From: Burkholderiales bacterium
GTDB taxonomy: Bacteria; Pseudomonadota; Gammaproteobacteria; Burkholderiales; Burkholderiaceae_C
Direction of reading: 5' to 3'
DNA length: 51,203 bases
NCBI GenBank assembly: GCA_947453625.1
Contig: CANGHK010000037.1
Coordinates: 1 to 51,203 of the forward strand
Part shown: piece by piece, positions 7,943 through 16,400 of the stretch
Position numbering within the stretch: the first letter of the stretch is position 1
Layout: every line of letters begins with the position of its first letter
The notes under the pieces: model-generated
What the model saw: the letters and a program-made list of their open reading frames with translations, nothing else
Database searches by the model: none
Told to the model about the DNA's origin: nothing
Made by a program: the position numbers and the translations under genes

Positions 7943-8761
7943 TCATCCGCCAAAGCGCCGCCGCAGGTCCTGCGCCGTGGCCAGTGGCCGGCCCAGGCTG
8001 CGCGCCATGTCGGCCGATTGCAGCACCAGCGCAGCGTTGTCGGGCGCGGTGCTGCCGTCCTTGAGCAGCAGGTTGTTCTCGAAACCGACCCGCACATGGC
8101 CGCCCAGCGCGGCGGCAGCCGTCGCGCAGGCATGCTCGGTGGCGCCGAAGGCGCACATCGCCCAGGGCTCGGGGCCGATGTGGGCAGCGACGAAGGGCAG
8201 CAGGTCGAGCGGGCTGGAGACCTGGCCCGCGCTGTAGCGGCCGAGCACGAACAGCAGGAACCAGGGCGCGTCGGGCACCGTGCCGACAGCGCGCAGCGCC
8301 TGCCAGCGCCGCAGGTCGGCCAGGTCGTAGAGGATCACCTGGGTCATCACCCGCTCGCGCGCCAGCCAGCCGAAGAAATCGGCCAGCCCGGCGTCGCCGA
8401 TCTCGGGCTGGTCGAGCTCGCGCAGGCCCACCGACACCGCCTCGGGCCGCACCGCGCGCACCATCGCGATCTGGGCCGGCGCGGCGTAGACCCGGGCCGC
8501 CTCGCTGGTGACCTGCAGCACCAGTTCGTTGCCGACCGCCGCATGCACCACGCGCAGCGCCTCGCGGTAGCCCTCGACATCCAGGCTGTGGCGGCCCTGG
8601 GCGTCGCGGATATGCAGGTGCACCATCGCCGCACCGGCCTGCAGGCAGCGCCTGGCCTCGGCCGCCAGCGCGCGCGGGGTCAGCGGCACGGCCGGATGGT
8701 CGACGGCCTGCTTGTAGGCGCCGTTCGGCGCGACTGTCAGGATCAGGGGGTCGTTGGACAT
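7943..8761 (-). CDS. 3-keto-5-aminohexanoate cleavage enzyme family (BKACE, DUF849)
   Basis: The 272-residue TIM-barrel protein has the family metal site: a His-x-His strand (MVHLHIRDAQGRHSLD) and a late VRVGFENNLLL segment with the conserved Glu-Asn. BKACE enzymes use Zn and acetyl-CoA to cleave beta-keto acids to acetoacetate plus a new CoA ester. The substrate varies by clade and cannot be read here. The gene follows the RND pump gene by 33 bp and precedes the Bug receptor by 58 bp on the same strand, so all may share a transcript. Pairing of BKACE with a carboxylate receptor suggests an uptake-and-cleavage module. Confidence 0.9.
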   Translation of the reverse strand: MSNDPLILTVAPNGAYKQAVDHPAVPLTPRALAAEARRCLQAGAAMVHLHIRDAQGRHSLDVEGYREALRVVHAAVGNELVLQVTSEAARVYAAPAQIAMVRAVRPEAVSVGLRELDQPEIGDAGLADFFGWLARERVMTQVILYDLADLRRWQALRAVGTVPDAPWFLLFVLGRYSAGQVSSPLDLLPFVAAHIGPEPWAMCAFGATEHACATAAAALGGHVRVGFENNLLLKDGSTAPDNAALVLQSADMARSLGRPLATAQDLRRRFGG

Positions 8762-8794
8762 GGCTGCTCAGCTTGGGGTGGGTCAGCGGAAGGC

Positions 8795-11700
8795 TCAGAC
8801 CGGGCCGGCCTTAACCGCGACCGTGACCTCGGGCGTGGTGACCGGACCCTTGCCGCTGAACCGGTCCAGCGCCAGGTAGATCACCGGCGTGATGTAGAGC
8901 GTGATCGCCTGCGAGAACAGCAGCCCGCCGACGACCGCCACGCCCAGTGGCTGGCGCAACTCGGCACCGGCACCCAGGCCCAGCGCGATCGGCAGCGCAC
9001 CCATCAGCGCGGCCAGCGTCGTCATCATGATCGGCCGGAATCGCAACACACAGGCCTCGCGTATCGCCTGCTGCGGCGTCATGCCGCCGTGGCGCTGTGC
9101 GTCGAGCGCGAAGTCGATCATCATGATTGCGTTCTTCTTGACGATGCCTATCAGCAGCAGGATGCCTATGGTGGCGATCAGCGTCAGGTCCATGTCGAAG
9201 AGCTTGAGCGTCAGCAGCGCGCCCACCGCCGCCGAGGGCAGCCCGGCCAGGATCGTGATCGGGTGGATGTAGCTCTCGTAGAGCACACCCAGCAGCACGT
9301 AAATCACCAGCAGCGCGCCGACGATCAGCACCACCTGGCTGCCCTGCGAGCTCTTGAACACCGCGGCGTCACCGCCGTAGGTGGTGATCACCGAGTCGGG
9401 CAGGCGGATCTCCGCGCGCGCCCGGTCGATGCGGTTGGTGGCGTCGCCCAGCGCCGCGCCCGGGGCCAGGTTGAACGACACCGTGACCGCCTGCAACTGG
9501 CCGACATGGTTGATCGAGGTCGGCCCGACGGTGCGCTTGACCGTCGTGAAGGCCGACAGCGGCACCAGCGCCCCGGTGGACGCGCGGACGTAGACGCCGC
9601 CCAGCGCGCTCTCGTCGGCCTTGGCCTGCGGCGCCACCTCCATGATCACCTGGTAACTGTCCACCGTGGTGAAGATGGTGCTGACCTGGCGCTCGCCGAA
9701 GGCGCTGAACAACCCCGAGCGGATCGCGTCAACCGACACGCCCAGCGCGTTGGCGCGAGCGCGGTCTATGGCCAGCGTGGCCTGCAGGCCACGCAGCTGC
9801 GAATCGCTGGTGACGTCACGGAACAGCGGGTCGGCGCGCAGTTTGTCCTGCAGCTTGATCGCCCAGTCGTTCAACTCACCGGCCTGCACGCTCTGCAGGA
9901 TGTACTGGTACTGGGCCTTGCTGGGTCGGCCGCCGAGTTGCAGGTTCTGCGTCGGCCGCATGAAGACGTTGATGCCGGCCACGCCGCGCAGCTTCTTGCG
10001 CAAGCCCTCGATCACCTGCTTCATCGGCGGGCGTTCGCCGCGCGGCTTGAGGTTGATGAACATCCGGCCGGTGTTCTGCGAGCCCTGGCCACCGTTGAAC
10101 GAGGTCGCGCTGGCCACCGCCGGGTCGGCGCGGAACACCGCCGCGGCGCGGTCCTGCAGCCGCACCATCTCCTCGAAAGAGACGTCCTCGGCGCCTTCGG
10201 TGCTGACGTTCATCTGGCCGATGTCCTCCTCCGGGAAGAAGCCCTTGGGGATGGAGGTGAACAGCCAGCCGGTGGCCAGGAAGGTCAGCAGCGCCACCAG
10301 CAGCACCAACTTGCGCCAGCGCAGCGCGCCGTCCAACGTGCGGGTGTAGCCACGCAGCGTGGCGTCGAAAGCGCGTTCGAAGCTGCGCACCAGCATGCCC
10401 GGCGGCTTCTTGTGCTGCTCGTCGGTGAGGAAGCGGCTGGCCAGCATGGGCACCAGCGTCAGCGAGACGAAGGCCGACGCGACGATGGCCAGCGCGACGA
10501 TCACCGCGAACTCGTGGAACAGCAGGCCGATCACGCCCGGCATGAAGAAGATGGGGATGAACACCGCCACCAGCGAACTGGAGATCGACAGGATCGTGAA
10601 GCCGACCTCGCGCGAAGCGCGCAGGGCAGCCTGGAAAGGGTCTTCGCCATGCTCGACATGGCGCATGATGTTCTCGAGCATCACGATCGCGTCGTCGACC
10701 ACCAGGCCGACGGCCAGCGTCAGACCGAGCAGCGAGATGTTGTCTATGGTGTAACCCAGGCCCCACAGCATCGCCAGCGCGCCCAGCAGCGACACCGGAA
10801 GCGACAGCGTCGGTATAACGGTGGCGACGAAACGCCGCAGGAACAGGAAGATCACCAGCACCACCAGGCCAATCGTGCCCAGCATCGTCAGCGTGACGTC
10901 GTGCAAGGCCTCGCGGATCGAGACCGAACGGTCATTGACCACGTCGATGCGCACCGACTGCGGCAGCTGGGCCCGGAAGCCGGGCAGCTTGGCCTTGATC
11001 GCATCGACCACCGCGACGGTGTTGGCGTCGGGCTGGCGCTGTATCGCCAGCGTGATCGCGGTCTCGCCGTCGAAGTTGGCCGAGCTCTTCAGGGTCTCGA
11101 AGCTGTCCTCGACCTGCGCCACGTCGCGCAGCCGCACGGTGTTGCCGTTTTTCGCGCTGACGATCAGTTCAGCGTACTCGGCCGCGCTGGCGAGCTGCTT
11201 GTTGGCCTGCAGCGTCAGGATCTGGCGCGGACCCTCCAGCGTGCCCACTGGCGTATTGGCGTTGGCCGCCGTCAGCACCAGGCGCAGATCATCCAGGCTG
11301 AGGTTGCGCGTGGCCAGCGCGCTGGGGTCTACCCGCACCCGCACCGCAAAGCGCTTGGCGCCATAGATGCTGACCTGGGCCACGCCGTTCAGCGTGGACA
11401 AGGTGGGCGAGATCAGGTGCTCGGCAAAGTCCTGCAGGTCGGCCAGGTTCATGGCCGGCGAGGTCAGCGCCAGGAACAGGATGGGCGCGTCGGCAGGGTT
11501 GACCTTGCGGTAGCTGGGCGGCACCGTCATCTCGATAGGCAGCGTGCGCTGGGCACGCAGCAGCGCCGCCTGCACATCGACCGCGGCCAGGTCGATGTTG
11601 CGCGACTCGTCGAACTCCAGCGTCACCGTGGTGCTGCCCAGGGTGTTGGTCGAGCTGATCACCGCCAGCGCGGGGATGGTCTGGAACTGCTTTTCCAGCT

Positions 11701-11896
11701 GCAGCGCCACCGAGGTGGCCATGGTCTCGGGGCTGGCGCCCGGCAGGATGGCCGAGACGTTGATCACCGGCGTGTTGTAGCTCGGCAGCGCGGCCACCGG
11801 GATCTTGCCCAGGCCGATGATGCCCGCGGCGATGATCGCCAGGTTCAGCAGCACCGTCATCACCGGACGGCGGATGAATAGCTCGGACAGGTTCAT
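8795..11896 (-). CDS. RND multidrug efflux pump, inner-membrane transporter (AcrB/MdtB-like)
   Basis: The 1033-residue length is normal for HAE1-type RND pumps. The N terminus (LSELFIRRPVMTVLLNLAII) is typical. The proton-relay Asp pair lies in TM4 (LTLAVGLVVDDAIVMLENI) and the matching Lys in TM10 (LLLIGIVKKNAIMMIDFAL). Porter-domain motifs such as GYTIDNISLLG and IPKGFFPEEDIGQ are intact. It should form a trimer exporting hydrophobic compounds with the adaptor encoded just upstream. Its ATG overlaps the adaptor stop by 4 bp (ATGA), so translation is coupled. No outer-membrane channel gene follows, so a TolC-type protein must come from elsewhere. Confidence 0.97.
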   Translation of the reverse strand: MNLSELFIRRPVMTVLLNLAIIAAGIIGLGKIPVAALPSYNTPVINVSAILPGASPETMATSVALQLEKQFQTIPALAVISSTNTLGSTTVTLEFDESRNIDLAAVDVQAALLRAQRTLPIEMTVPPSYRKVNPADAPILFLALTSPAMNLADLQDFAEHLISPTLSTLNGVAQVSIYGAKRFAVRVRVDPSALATRNLSLDDLRLVLTAANANTPVGTLEGPRQILTLQANKQLASAAEYAELIVSAKNGNTVRLRDVAQVEDSFETLKSSANFDGETAITLAIQRQPDANTVAVVDAIKAKLPGFRAQLPQSVRIDVVNDRSVSIREALHDVTLTMLGTIGLVVLVIFLFLRRFVATVIPTLSLPVSLLGALAMLWGLGYTIDNISLLGLTLAVGLVVDDAIVMLENIMRHVEHGEDPFQAALRASREVGFTILSISSSLVAVFIPIFFMPGVIGLLFHEFAVIVALAIVASAFVSLTLVPMLASRFLTDEQHKKPPGMLVRSFERAFDATLRGYTRTLDGALRWRKLVLLVALLTFLATGWLFTSIPKGFFPEEDIGQMNVSTEGAEDVSFEEMVRLQDRAAAVFRADPAVASATSFNGGQGSQNTGRMFINLKPRGERPPMKQVIEGLRKKLRGVAGINVFMRPTQNLQLGGRPSKAQYQYILQSVQAGELNDWAIKLQDKLRADPLFRDVTSDSQLRGLQATLAIDRARANALGVSVDAIRSGLFSAFGERQVSTIFTTVDSYQVIMEVAPQAKADESALGGVYVRASTGALVPLSAFTTVKRTVGPTSINHVGQLQAVTVSFNLAPGAALGDATNRIDRARAEIRLPDSVITTYGGDAAVFKSSQGSQVVLIVGALLVIYVLLGVLYESYIHPITILAGLPSAAVGALLTLKLFDMDLTLIATIGILLLIGIVKKNAIMMIDFALDAQRHGGMTPQQAIREACVLRFRPIMMTTLAALMGALPIALGLGAGAELRQPLGVAVVGGLLFSQAITLYITPVIYLALDRFSGKGPVTTPEVTVAVKAGPV

Positions 11897-13245
11897 GGTG
11901 CGCGAACCCCGCTGCTGGCCGGGCCGCTGCTTGCAGCCACTGCGCCAGACGCCGCGCCTGCGCCGCCTCCTGCACCAGTTCTTGCGCTCGATGCGCCGCG
12001 GCCGGCGTCGGCCGCGCGCTCGATCAGCGGCGTGCCGGGACGCACGTTCTGCCGGCCGTCGAGCACGACGCGCTCACCCGGCTTCAGGCCCGAGACCACC
12101 GCCTCGGTGCCGGCCGAGGCCAGGATCTTGACCGGTCGAATCAGCGCCAGGTTGCCCGGACCGGCGACGAACACCGCCGTGCCGCGCGCACCCTGCACGA
12201 TCGCCGCCTGCGGCACGACGATGACGTCGGGCAGGGTCTGCAGCGCCATCTTCACGGTAACGTAAGCCCCTGGCCACAGCGCCTGGTCCTTGTTGCCGAA
12301 CACCGCCTTGACCTTGACCGTTCCCGAGGCCGCGTCCACCGTGCTGTCGACGAAGCTGAGCTTGCCCTGGCGGGTGCCCGAACCGCCGACCGGTGTGTCG
12401 GGCAACGTGGCGCTGACCACGCCGTTGCCCGACGCCAGCGCCTTCAAGGCATCCGGCAGGTTGCGTTGCGGCAGGTTGAAGGCCACCGCCATCGGGTCGA
12501 TCTGGGTGATGGTCAGCAGCGCCGGGCCGATGGGCGAGACGCTGCTGCCCGGGAACACCGCGATCGGTCCGACCCGCCCGGCGCCCGCGGCGCTGATGCG
12601 CGAGTAGGTGAGCTGGGCCTTCAGCGCGTCTATCGCCGCCCGGTCGGCGGCGACCACCGCCTGCTGGCCGTCGACGTTGGCCTGCGCGGTGTCGACCGCA
12701 CCCTGCGATATGAAGTTCTTGGCCAGCAAATCCTGGTTGCGGGCGAGTTGGCGGCGCGCGTCGGCCAGCGCGGCCTCGTCCTTGAGCAGTTGGGCCTCGG
12801 CCTTCTTCAGGTTCGCCTCGTCAATGCGGGCGTCGAGCGTGAACAAGGCCTGGCCACGCTGCACGAACTGGCCTTCCTTGACATGCACTGCCAGCACCTG
12901 GGCGCTGACCTGGGGCTTGACGTCGACGCTGCTGAGCGCCGTCACAGTGCCGCTGGCCTCGAGCGCCAGCGTGAAGTCACGCGTCGCTGCACGCACCAGC
13001 GTCACGCTGACCGGTGGGGCGGACGAGGCTGCGGCTGGCGCCGAGGCGCCGGCCGCAGCAGACGAGGCCGCCGCCAGCGAGACGCTGGACGCGGCCGGGG
13101 CGGCCGCATCGGCGCCAGCGCCTGGCGGGCTGCAGGCCGCCAGCGTGGCGACGAGCAGCAAGGCCCCTACGCCGCACCGGACGGGCTCTCGGGCTTCGGT
13201 CAAGCGTTCAGGCAGCGGTGCGACATACAGGACAGGCCGATTCAA
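11893..13245 (-). CDS. RND efflux periplasmic adaptor lipoprotein (MdtA/AcrA-like)
   Basis: This membrane-fusion protein has a lipobox (LLLVATLAAC, Cys38 when counted from the chosen start), an Ala/Ser-rich linker, a lipoyl half-motif (ALSSVDVKPQVSAQVLAVHV), a coiled-coil hairpin (about 140-220), and beta-barrel and membrane-proximal domains. A low-complexity Ala/Gly/Ser tail ends the protein. The frame opens with TTG at 13245, and another TTG about 14 codons in (13203) is also possible, so the start is uncertain. The stop overlaps the pump's ATG. The gene lies 21 bp after marR on the same strand. It bridges the inner-membrane pump and an outer-membrane channel. Confidence 0.93.
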   Translation of the reverse strand: MNRPVLYVAPLPERLTEAREPVRCGVGALLLVATLAACSPPGAGADAAAPAASSVSLAAASSAAAGASAPAAASSAPPVSVTLVRAATRDFTLALEASGTVTALSSVDVKPQVSAQVLAVHVKEGQFVQRGQALFTLDARIDEANLKKAEAQLLKDEAALADARRQLARNQDLLAKNFISQGAVDTAQANVDGQQAVVAADRAAIDALKAQLTYSRISAAGAGRVGPIAVFPGSSVSPIGPALLTITQIDPMAVAFNLPQRNLPDALKALASGNGVVSATLPDTPVGGSGTRQGKLSFVDSTVDAASGTVKVKAVFGNKDQALWPGAYVTVKMALQTLPDVIVVPQAAIVQGARGTAVFVAGPGNLALIRPVKILASAGTEAVVSGLKPGERVVLDGRQNVRPGTPLIERAADAGRGASSARTGAGGGAGAASGAVAASSGPASSGVRAP

Positions 13246-13266
13246 TGCGGTCTCCAGGCAAACGGA

Positions 13267-13740
13267 TCAAGGGGATTGGACAAGGCGGAAAGCGGCTTCG
13301 AGCACGCCCAGACCGTCCACCAGCGCGGTGAGTTCTTGCGGCGTACGGCCTTGCAGCGAGCGCGCCAGGTCGGACTGGGTCCGGCTGCGCATGCGCTCGA
13401 GCACCGCCAGGCCGTCGACACACAGCCGCAGTTCGCTGCGGCGGCGGTCGGTGCTGCAGTCGCGCGACTGCAGATAACCGGCGCGCACCAGGCGGTCGGC
13501 CATCGCTGACGCAGTGGCCAGCGTGACGCCCAGAAACCCGGCCAGCGCGCTGACCGAGCAGCCCGGGTGGGCTTCGATGAAGTTCAGGCCGCGGAACTGC
13601 GGCACCGTCAGCGGCCCGTCGAGCTGGGCCCGCATCGCCAGCCGCATCGCGTCCATCACGCCCGGCAACACCCCCATCACCCGCGACGCGGCAGCCTGGG
13701 CGTCGGGCGGCGGGCGGACTTCGGAGGGCAGGACGGGCAT
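13267..13740 (-). CDS. MarR-family transcriptional regulator
   Basis: The 157-residue protein has the winged-helix pattern of MarR: LTVPQFRGLNFIEAHPGCSV, then a recognition helix region (LAGFLGVTLATASAMADRLV), then a wing with SRDCSTDRRRSELRL containing the usual Asp-Arg-Arg. Being first in a minus-strand run marR-adaptor-pump, it is most likely the local repressor, released by pump substrates, and may control itself. The region upstream of its start holds a possible operator (13784-13798). The ligand is unknown. Confidence 0.92.
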   Translation of the reverse strand: MPVLPSEVRPPPDAQAAASRVMGVLPGVMDAMRLAMRAQLDGPLTVPQFRGLNFIEAHPGCSVSALAGFLGVTLATASAMADRLVRAGYLQSRDCSTDRRRSELRLCVDGLAVLERMRSRTQSDLARSLQGRTPQELTALVDGLGVLEAAFRLVQSP

Positions 13741-14163
13741 GGAAACAGACGGCCAGGGGTTGGGGTCTTTCGGAATTGCTTCGTGACGCTAACAGTCAGC
13801 ATACCAAAGCGTGCCGCTCGATGATTCAGGCTTTTTACCAATATTGCGTGGCTTTCGCTTTTTTGATGTGCCGAGACCTGGCCGATGGCACGGCGATGCG
13901 GTCCCGGACGGGTCTCGAACTGGCAGCCCGCGCGGCGCGAGACGCGCCACCCCTTCGCAGGCGCTCGTCCGTGCGCAGGCACGGCCGCGCGTCCGGCTCA
14001 GGCTTGCAGCCCGCGCGGCGCGAGACGCGCCGCCCCTTCGCAGGCGCGCGTCCGTGCGCAGGCACGGCCGCGCGTCCGGCTCAGGCTTGCAGCCCGCGCG
14101 GCGCGAGACGCGCCGCCCCTTCGCAGGCGCTCGTCCGTGCGCAGGCACGGCCGCGCGTCCGGC
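13741..14163. other. 423-bp intergenic region between marR and the DUF429 gene
   Basis: No gene is seen. The first part (13741-13923) is A+T-richer and contains the marR promoter region, with T-runs around 13830 and 13860. The rest is three copies of an 83-bp G+C-rich repeat. Open frames crossing it on both strands only translate the repeat in shifting frames, since 83 is not divisible by 3. They are not credible proteins. Confidence 0.8.
13784..13803 (-). promoter_or_regulatory. Candidate marR promoter and operator
   Basis: On the minus strand TATGCT (13803-13798) could be a -10 box. The interrupted palindrome TGAC-N7-GTCA (13784-13798) overlaps the predicted transcription start 44 bp before the marR ATG. 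That position suits an autorepressor. The half-sites are only 4 bp, so this is a weak call. Confidence 0.3.
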
Positions 14164-14169
14164 TCAGGC
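13924..14169. repeat. 83-bp tandem repeat, three copies, hairpin-rich
   Basis: Copies start at 13924, 14007 and 14090. The last is 80 bp long. They differ at only two positions. Each unit holds two small hairpins: GGCGCG-AGA-CGCGCC, and CCGTGC-GCAG-GCACGG. The final copy ends over the stop codon of the DUF429 gene, so each unit carries, on the minus strand, the GCCTGAGCC that forms that gene's last codon and stop. Near-identity of the copies implies recent expansion. Confidence 0.95.
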
Positions 14170-14979
14170 ACTGACGATCCATCCCTCCAGCGCGTCGACA
14201 GCCGCTGGCAAGCCCCAACCCGGGGTGCGCGCCGCCCAGCCCGCCTGCACCAGGCACAGCACCGCGTCCAGCGCGTCGCCGCTGGGGTCGTCGGCCAGCA
14301 CGTCACGCTGGCCGGCGGTCAGCTTCAGGCGCAGGCCCAGCCGGGTGCGGCCCTGTTCCAGCGCCTCGACGATGTCCTTGCGAGCGATCAGCCGGTCGGG
14401 CGTGTGCTTGGCGGCGTCGTCGCTCTTGTAGGAGCGGCGCGCGATCAGCTCGCGGGCCAGCAGCCCCGGGTAGGCCTCCAGCGCCACCCGGCCGAGGTCG
14501 CCCTGACCGGGCGCGTGGGCCGGAAACGACAGCCCGGCGGCCTGCAGCAAGGGCAGGCCGGCGTGCAGCATATAGGCCACCGGCGGGTTGACCCACTTCA
14601 TCGAGGGACTGGACCCGGCCGGCAGGTCGCAGGCCCGGTGGGCGAACTTGCCGCCCACGGGCCGGGCGTCGCAAAAGGCGGCGAAGGTGTCGCGGATCTC
14701 GGGTCGCTCCAGCGCGGCGTAATGCGCGATGCTGGCCGGCCAGGTAGTGGGCCAGCCGAGGTGTTCGACCAGTTCGCGCGGCAGGCCGAATGGCAGGTCG
14801 AAGCCGCCTACCCAGGGCCCGGGCTGGGCCAGCCAGGCACCGAAGGCCTCGAGCGTGTCGAAGCGCTGCAGGCCGCCGAACTGCAGCACCGCGCCGTGCA
14901 GCATGCCGCTGGCCATCACGATGGGCTTGCGCCGGCTGGGACGGCTGGAGAAATCGACGCCGATCACGCGTTGTGTCAT
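14164..14979 (-). CDS. DUF429 domain-containing protein
   Basis: The 271-residue protein begins with a DUF429-type strand (MTQRVIGVDFSSRPSRRKP). Conserved pieces follow: VGGFDLPFGLPRELVEHLGW, ARPVGGKFAHRACD and a C-terminal DDPSGDALDAVLCLVQAG. The opening VDFS and later acidic DALDA resemble RNase H-fold metal sites, a fold suggested for the family. I infer a possible nuclease-like or regulatory role, not a proven one. The ATG at 14979 is preceded by GACAAT 7 nt away. An upstream in-frame start at 15060 would add 27 residues of low quality. The stop lies in the last unit of the 83-bp repeat. Confidence 0.8.
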   Translation of the reverse strand: MTQRVIGVDFSSRPSRRKPIVMASGMLHGAVLQFGGLQRFDTLEAFGAWLAQPGPWVGGFDLPFGLPRELVEHLGWPTTWPASIAHYAALERPEIRDTFAAFCDARPVGGKFAHRACDLPAGSSPSMKWVNPPVAYMLHAGLPLLQAAGLSFPAHAPGQGDLGRVALEAYPGLLARELIARRSYKSDDAAKHTPDRLIARKDIVEALEQGRTRLGLRLKLTAGQRDVLADDPSGDALDAVLCLVQAGWAARTPGWGLPAAVDALEGWIVSA

Positions 14980-14986
14980 CGCCGGG

Positions 14987-14992
14987 ATTGTC
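14987..14992 (-). promoter_or_regulatory. Candidate -10 box (GACAAT) for the DUF429 gene
   Basis: Minus-strand GACAAT, 7 nt, then ATG. The sequence GACAATCCC-GGCG-ATG is nearly identical to that before the gene at 4016 on the other strand. Confidence 0.5.
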
Positions 14993-15079
14993 AGCCCGCC
15001 GGCGCGCGCTGGCCGGCACAGACCCTCTGTCCCCGGCATGACTGACAGGCCGGGCCCCAACCGTGATCATCAGTCCACG

Positions 15080-16027
15080 ATGAAACTGCCGCTGTTCTGG
15101 GAGGCGTTGGCGCAGCGCGCCGCGCATTGGAGCCCCACCACCCGGGGGCTGATCTGGACCAGCGCCGCCGGCCTGACCTTTTCGATGCTCAACGCCTTGA
15201 TGCGGGCGCTGACGCAGCATATCGACCCGTTCCAGGCCCAGTTTCTGCGCTATTTCTTCGGCCTGCTGGTGCTGCTGCCGGTGATGGCACACCGCAGTTT
15301 CTCGGGCTACTGGCCGCGCCAGGTGGCGCCGCAATTCACCCGCGGCGCGGTGCATACCGCCGGGCTGTGCCTGTGGTTCAGCGCCCTGCCCCGCATCCCG
15401 CTGGCCGACATGACGGCGATAGGCTTCACCGCGCCCATCTTCATCATGATCGGCGCCTATGTGTTCTTCAAGGAGCCGATGCGCTGGGCCCGCTGGCTGG
15501 CCTGCGGCCTGGGTTTTGTCGGCGTGCTGATCGTCGTCGGCCCCAAGATGTCGGCCAGCGGCGGCCTCTACCACCTGCTGATGCTGGCCGCGGCGCCGGT
15601 GTTCGCGGCCTCGTTCCTGCTGACCAAGGCGCTGACGCGGCACGAGTCGCCGGGCGTGATCGTCGTCTGGCAATCGATCTCGGTGTCGATCTTCAGCTTG
15701 CCGCTGGCGCTGTGGCAATGGCAGTGGCTGGGCGGGTGGGAATGGGCTGCGTTCGCGCTGTGCGGCGTGCTGGGCAGCGCCGGGCATTACTTCCTGACAC
15801 GCTCGTTCATGGCCGCCGACATCTCCGCCACCCAGTCGGCCAAGTTCCTCGACCTGGTCTGGTCGGCGCTGATGGGCTGGCTGCTGTTCACCGACATCCC
15901 CAGCCAGTCCACCCTGATCGGCGGCACGCTGATCTGCGCATCGACGATCTGGGTCGCGCGGCATGAGTCGCGGCAGTCCCGCGGCGCGCAGCGCGCCGCC
16001 GCAGCGGACGCCTCAGGCCTGGTCTGA
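15080..16027 (+). CDS. EamA/DMT-superfamily transporter
   Basis: The 315-residue membrane protein has about ten hydrophobic segments arranged as two EamA repeats. Typical signatures are [54 protein letters not shown] and, in the second half, [23 protein letters not shown]. Members export amino acids or other metabolites, and the substrate is not readable. The ATG at 15080 begins the conserved cytosolic start. The C terminus is an Arg/Ala-rich tail whose last 15 bp overlap the convergent VF530 gene. Confidence 0.92.
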   Translation: MKLPLFWEALAQRAAHWSPTTRGLIWTSAAGLTFSMLNALMRALTQHIDPFQAQFLRYFFGLLVLLPVMAHRSFSGYWPRQVAPQFTRGAVHTAGLCLWFSALPRIPLADMTAIGFTAPIFIMIGAYVFFKEPMRWARWLACGLGFVGVLIVVGPKMSASGGLYHLLMLAAAPVFAASFLLTKALTRHESPGVIVVWQSISVSIFSLPLALWQWQWLGGWEWAAFALCGVLGSAGHYFLTRSFMAADISATQSAKFLDLVWSALMGWLLFTDIPSQSTLIGGTLICASTIWVARHESRQSRGAQRAAAADASGLV

Positions 16028-16333
16028 AGTCTCGCCCGGCCCCGGCCCGGCCCGGCGCTGCTCGCGCAGCATGAACAGGTAGAGCCCCTCGACCTTGTCG
16101 CGCGCCCAGGGCGTCTTGCGCAGGAACTTCAGGCTCGACCCCATACTCGGGTCGCTGGTGAAGCAGCGCACCGGGATGCGCTCACCCAGCCCGGCCCAGC
16201 CGTAATGCGCGGCCAGCGCGCTGACGATGGCTTCCAGCGTCAGGCCGTGCAGCGGGTTGCGCGACTGCTGGGGGGACGGGTTGGGGGACGGGGGCTTGCC
16301 GGACGGGTCGGGCGGCGGCACGGTGCTGGACAT
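16013..16333 (-). CDS. VF530-family (DUF2132) small DNA-binding protein
   Basis: The 106-residue protein has a Pro/Ser-rich N-terminal tail of about 30 residues. The compact VF530 domain follows: [40 protein letters not shown] and [19 protein letters not shown]. The solved Vibrio relative is a small helical protein considered DNA-binding, and its role is unclear. ATG at 16333 is used. Another ATG three codons upstream (16342) is possible. Its 3' end overlaps that of the EamA gene by 15 bp on the other strand. Confidence 0.88.
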   Translation of the reverse strand: MSSTVPPPDPSGKPPSPNPSPQQSRNPLHGLTLEAIVSALAAHYGWAGLGERIPVRCFTSDPSMGSSLKFLRKTPWARDKVEGLYLFMLREQRRAGPGPGETSDQA

Positions 16334-16400
16334 GCCCGGCATTCTGTCAGCCGCCGGCCGGAACGATAAAGTCGGCTCTCCGATCCGCCCCAGGACTGCC

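Noticed and set aside
7772-11881. A 1369-codon open frame on the plus strand
   Set aside because: It is antisense to the BKACE and RND pump genes, with Gln/His/Arg-rich composition and no motif. The pump on the other strand is certain.
13924-14169. CRISPR-like array
   Set aside because: The 83-bp units are contiguous with no unique spacers and no cas genes, so this is a plain tandem repeat.
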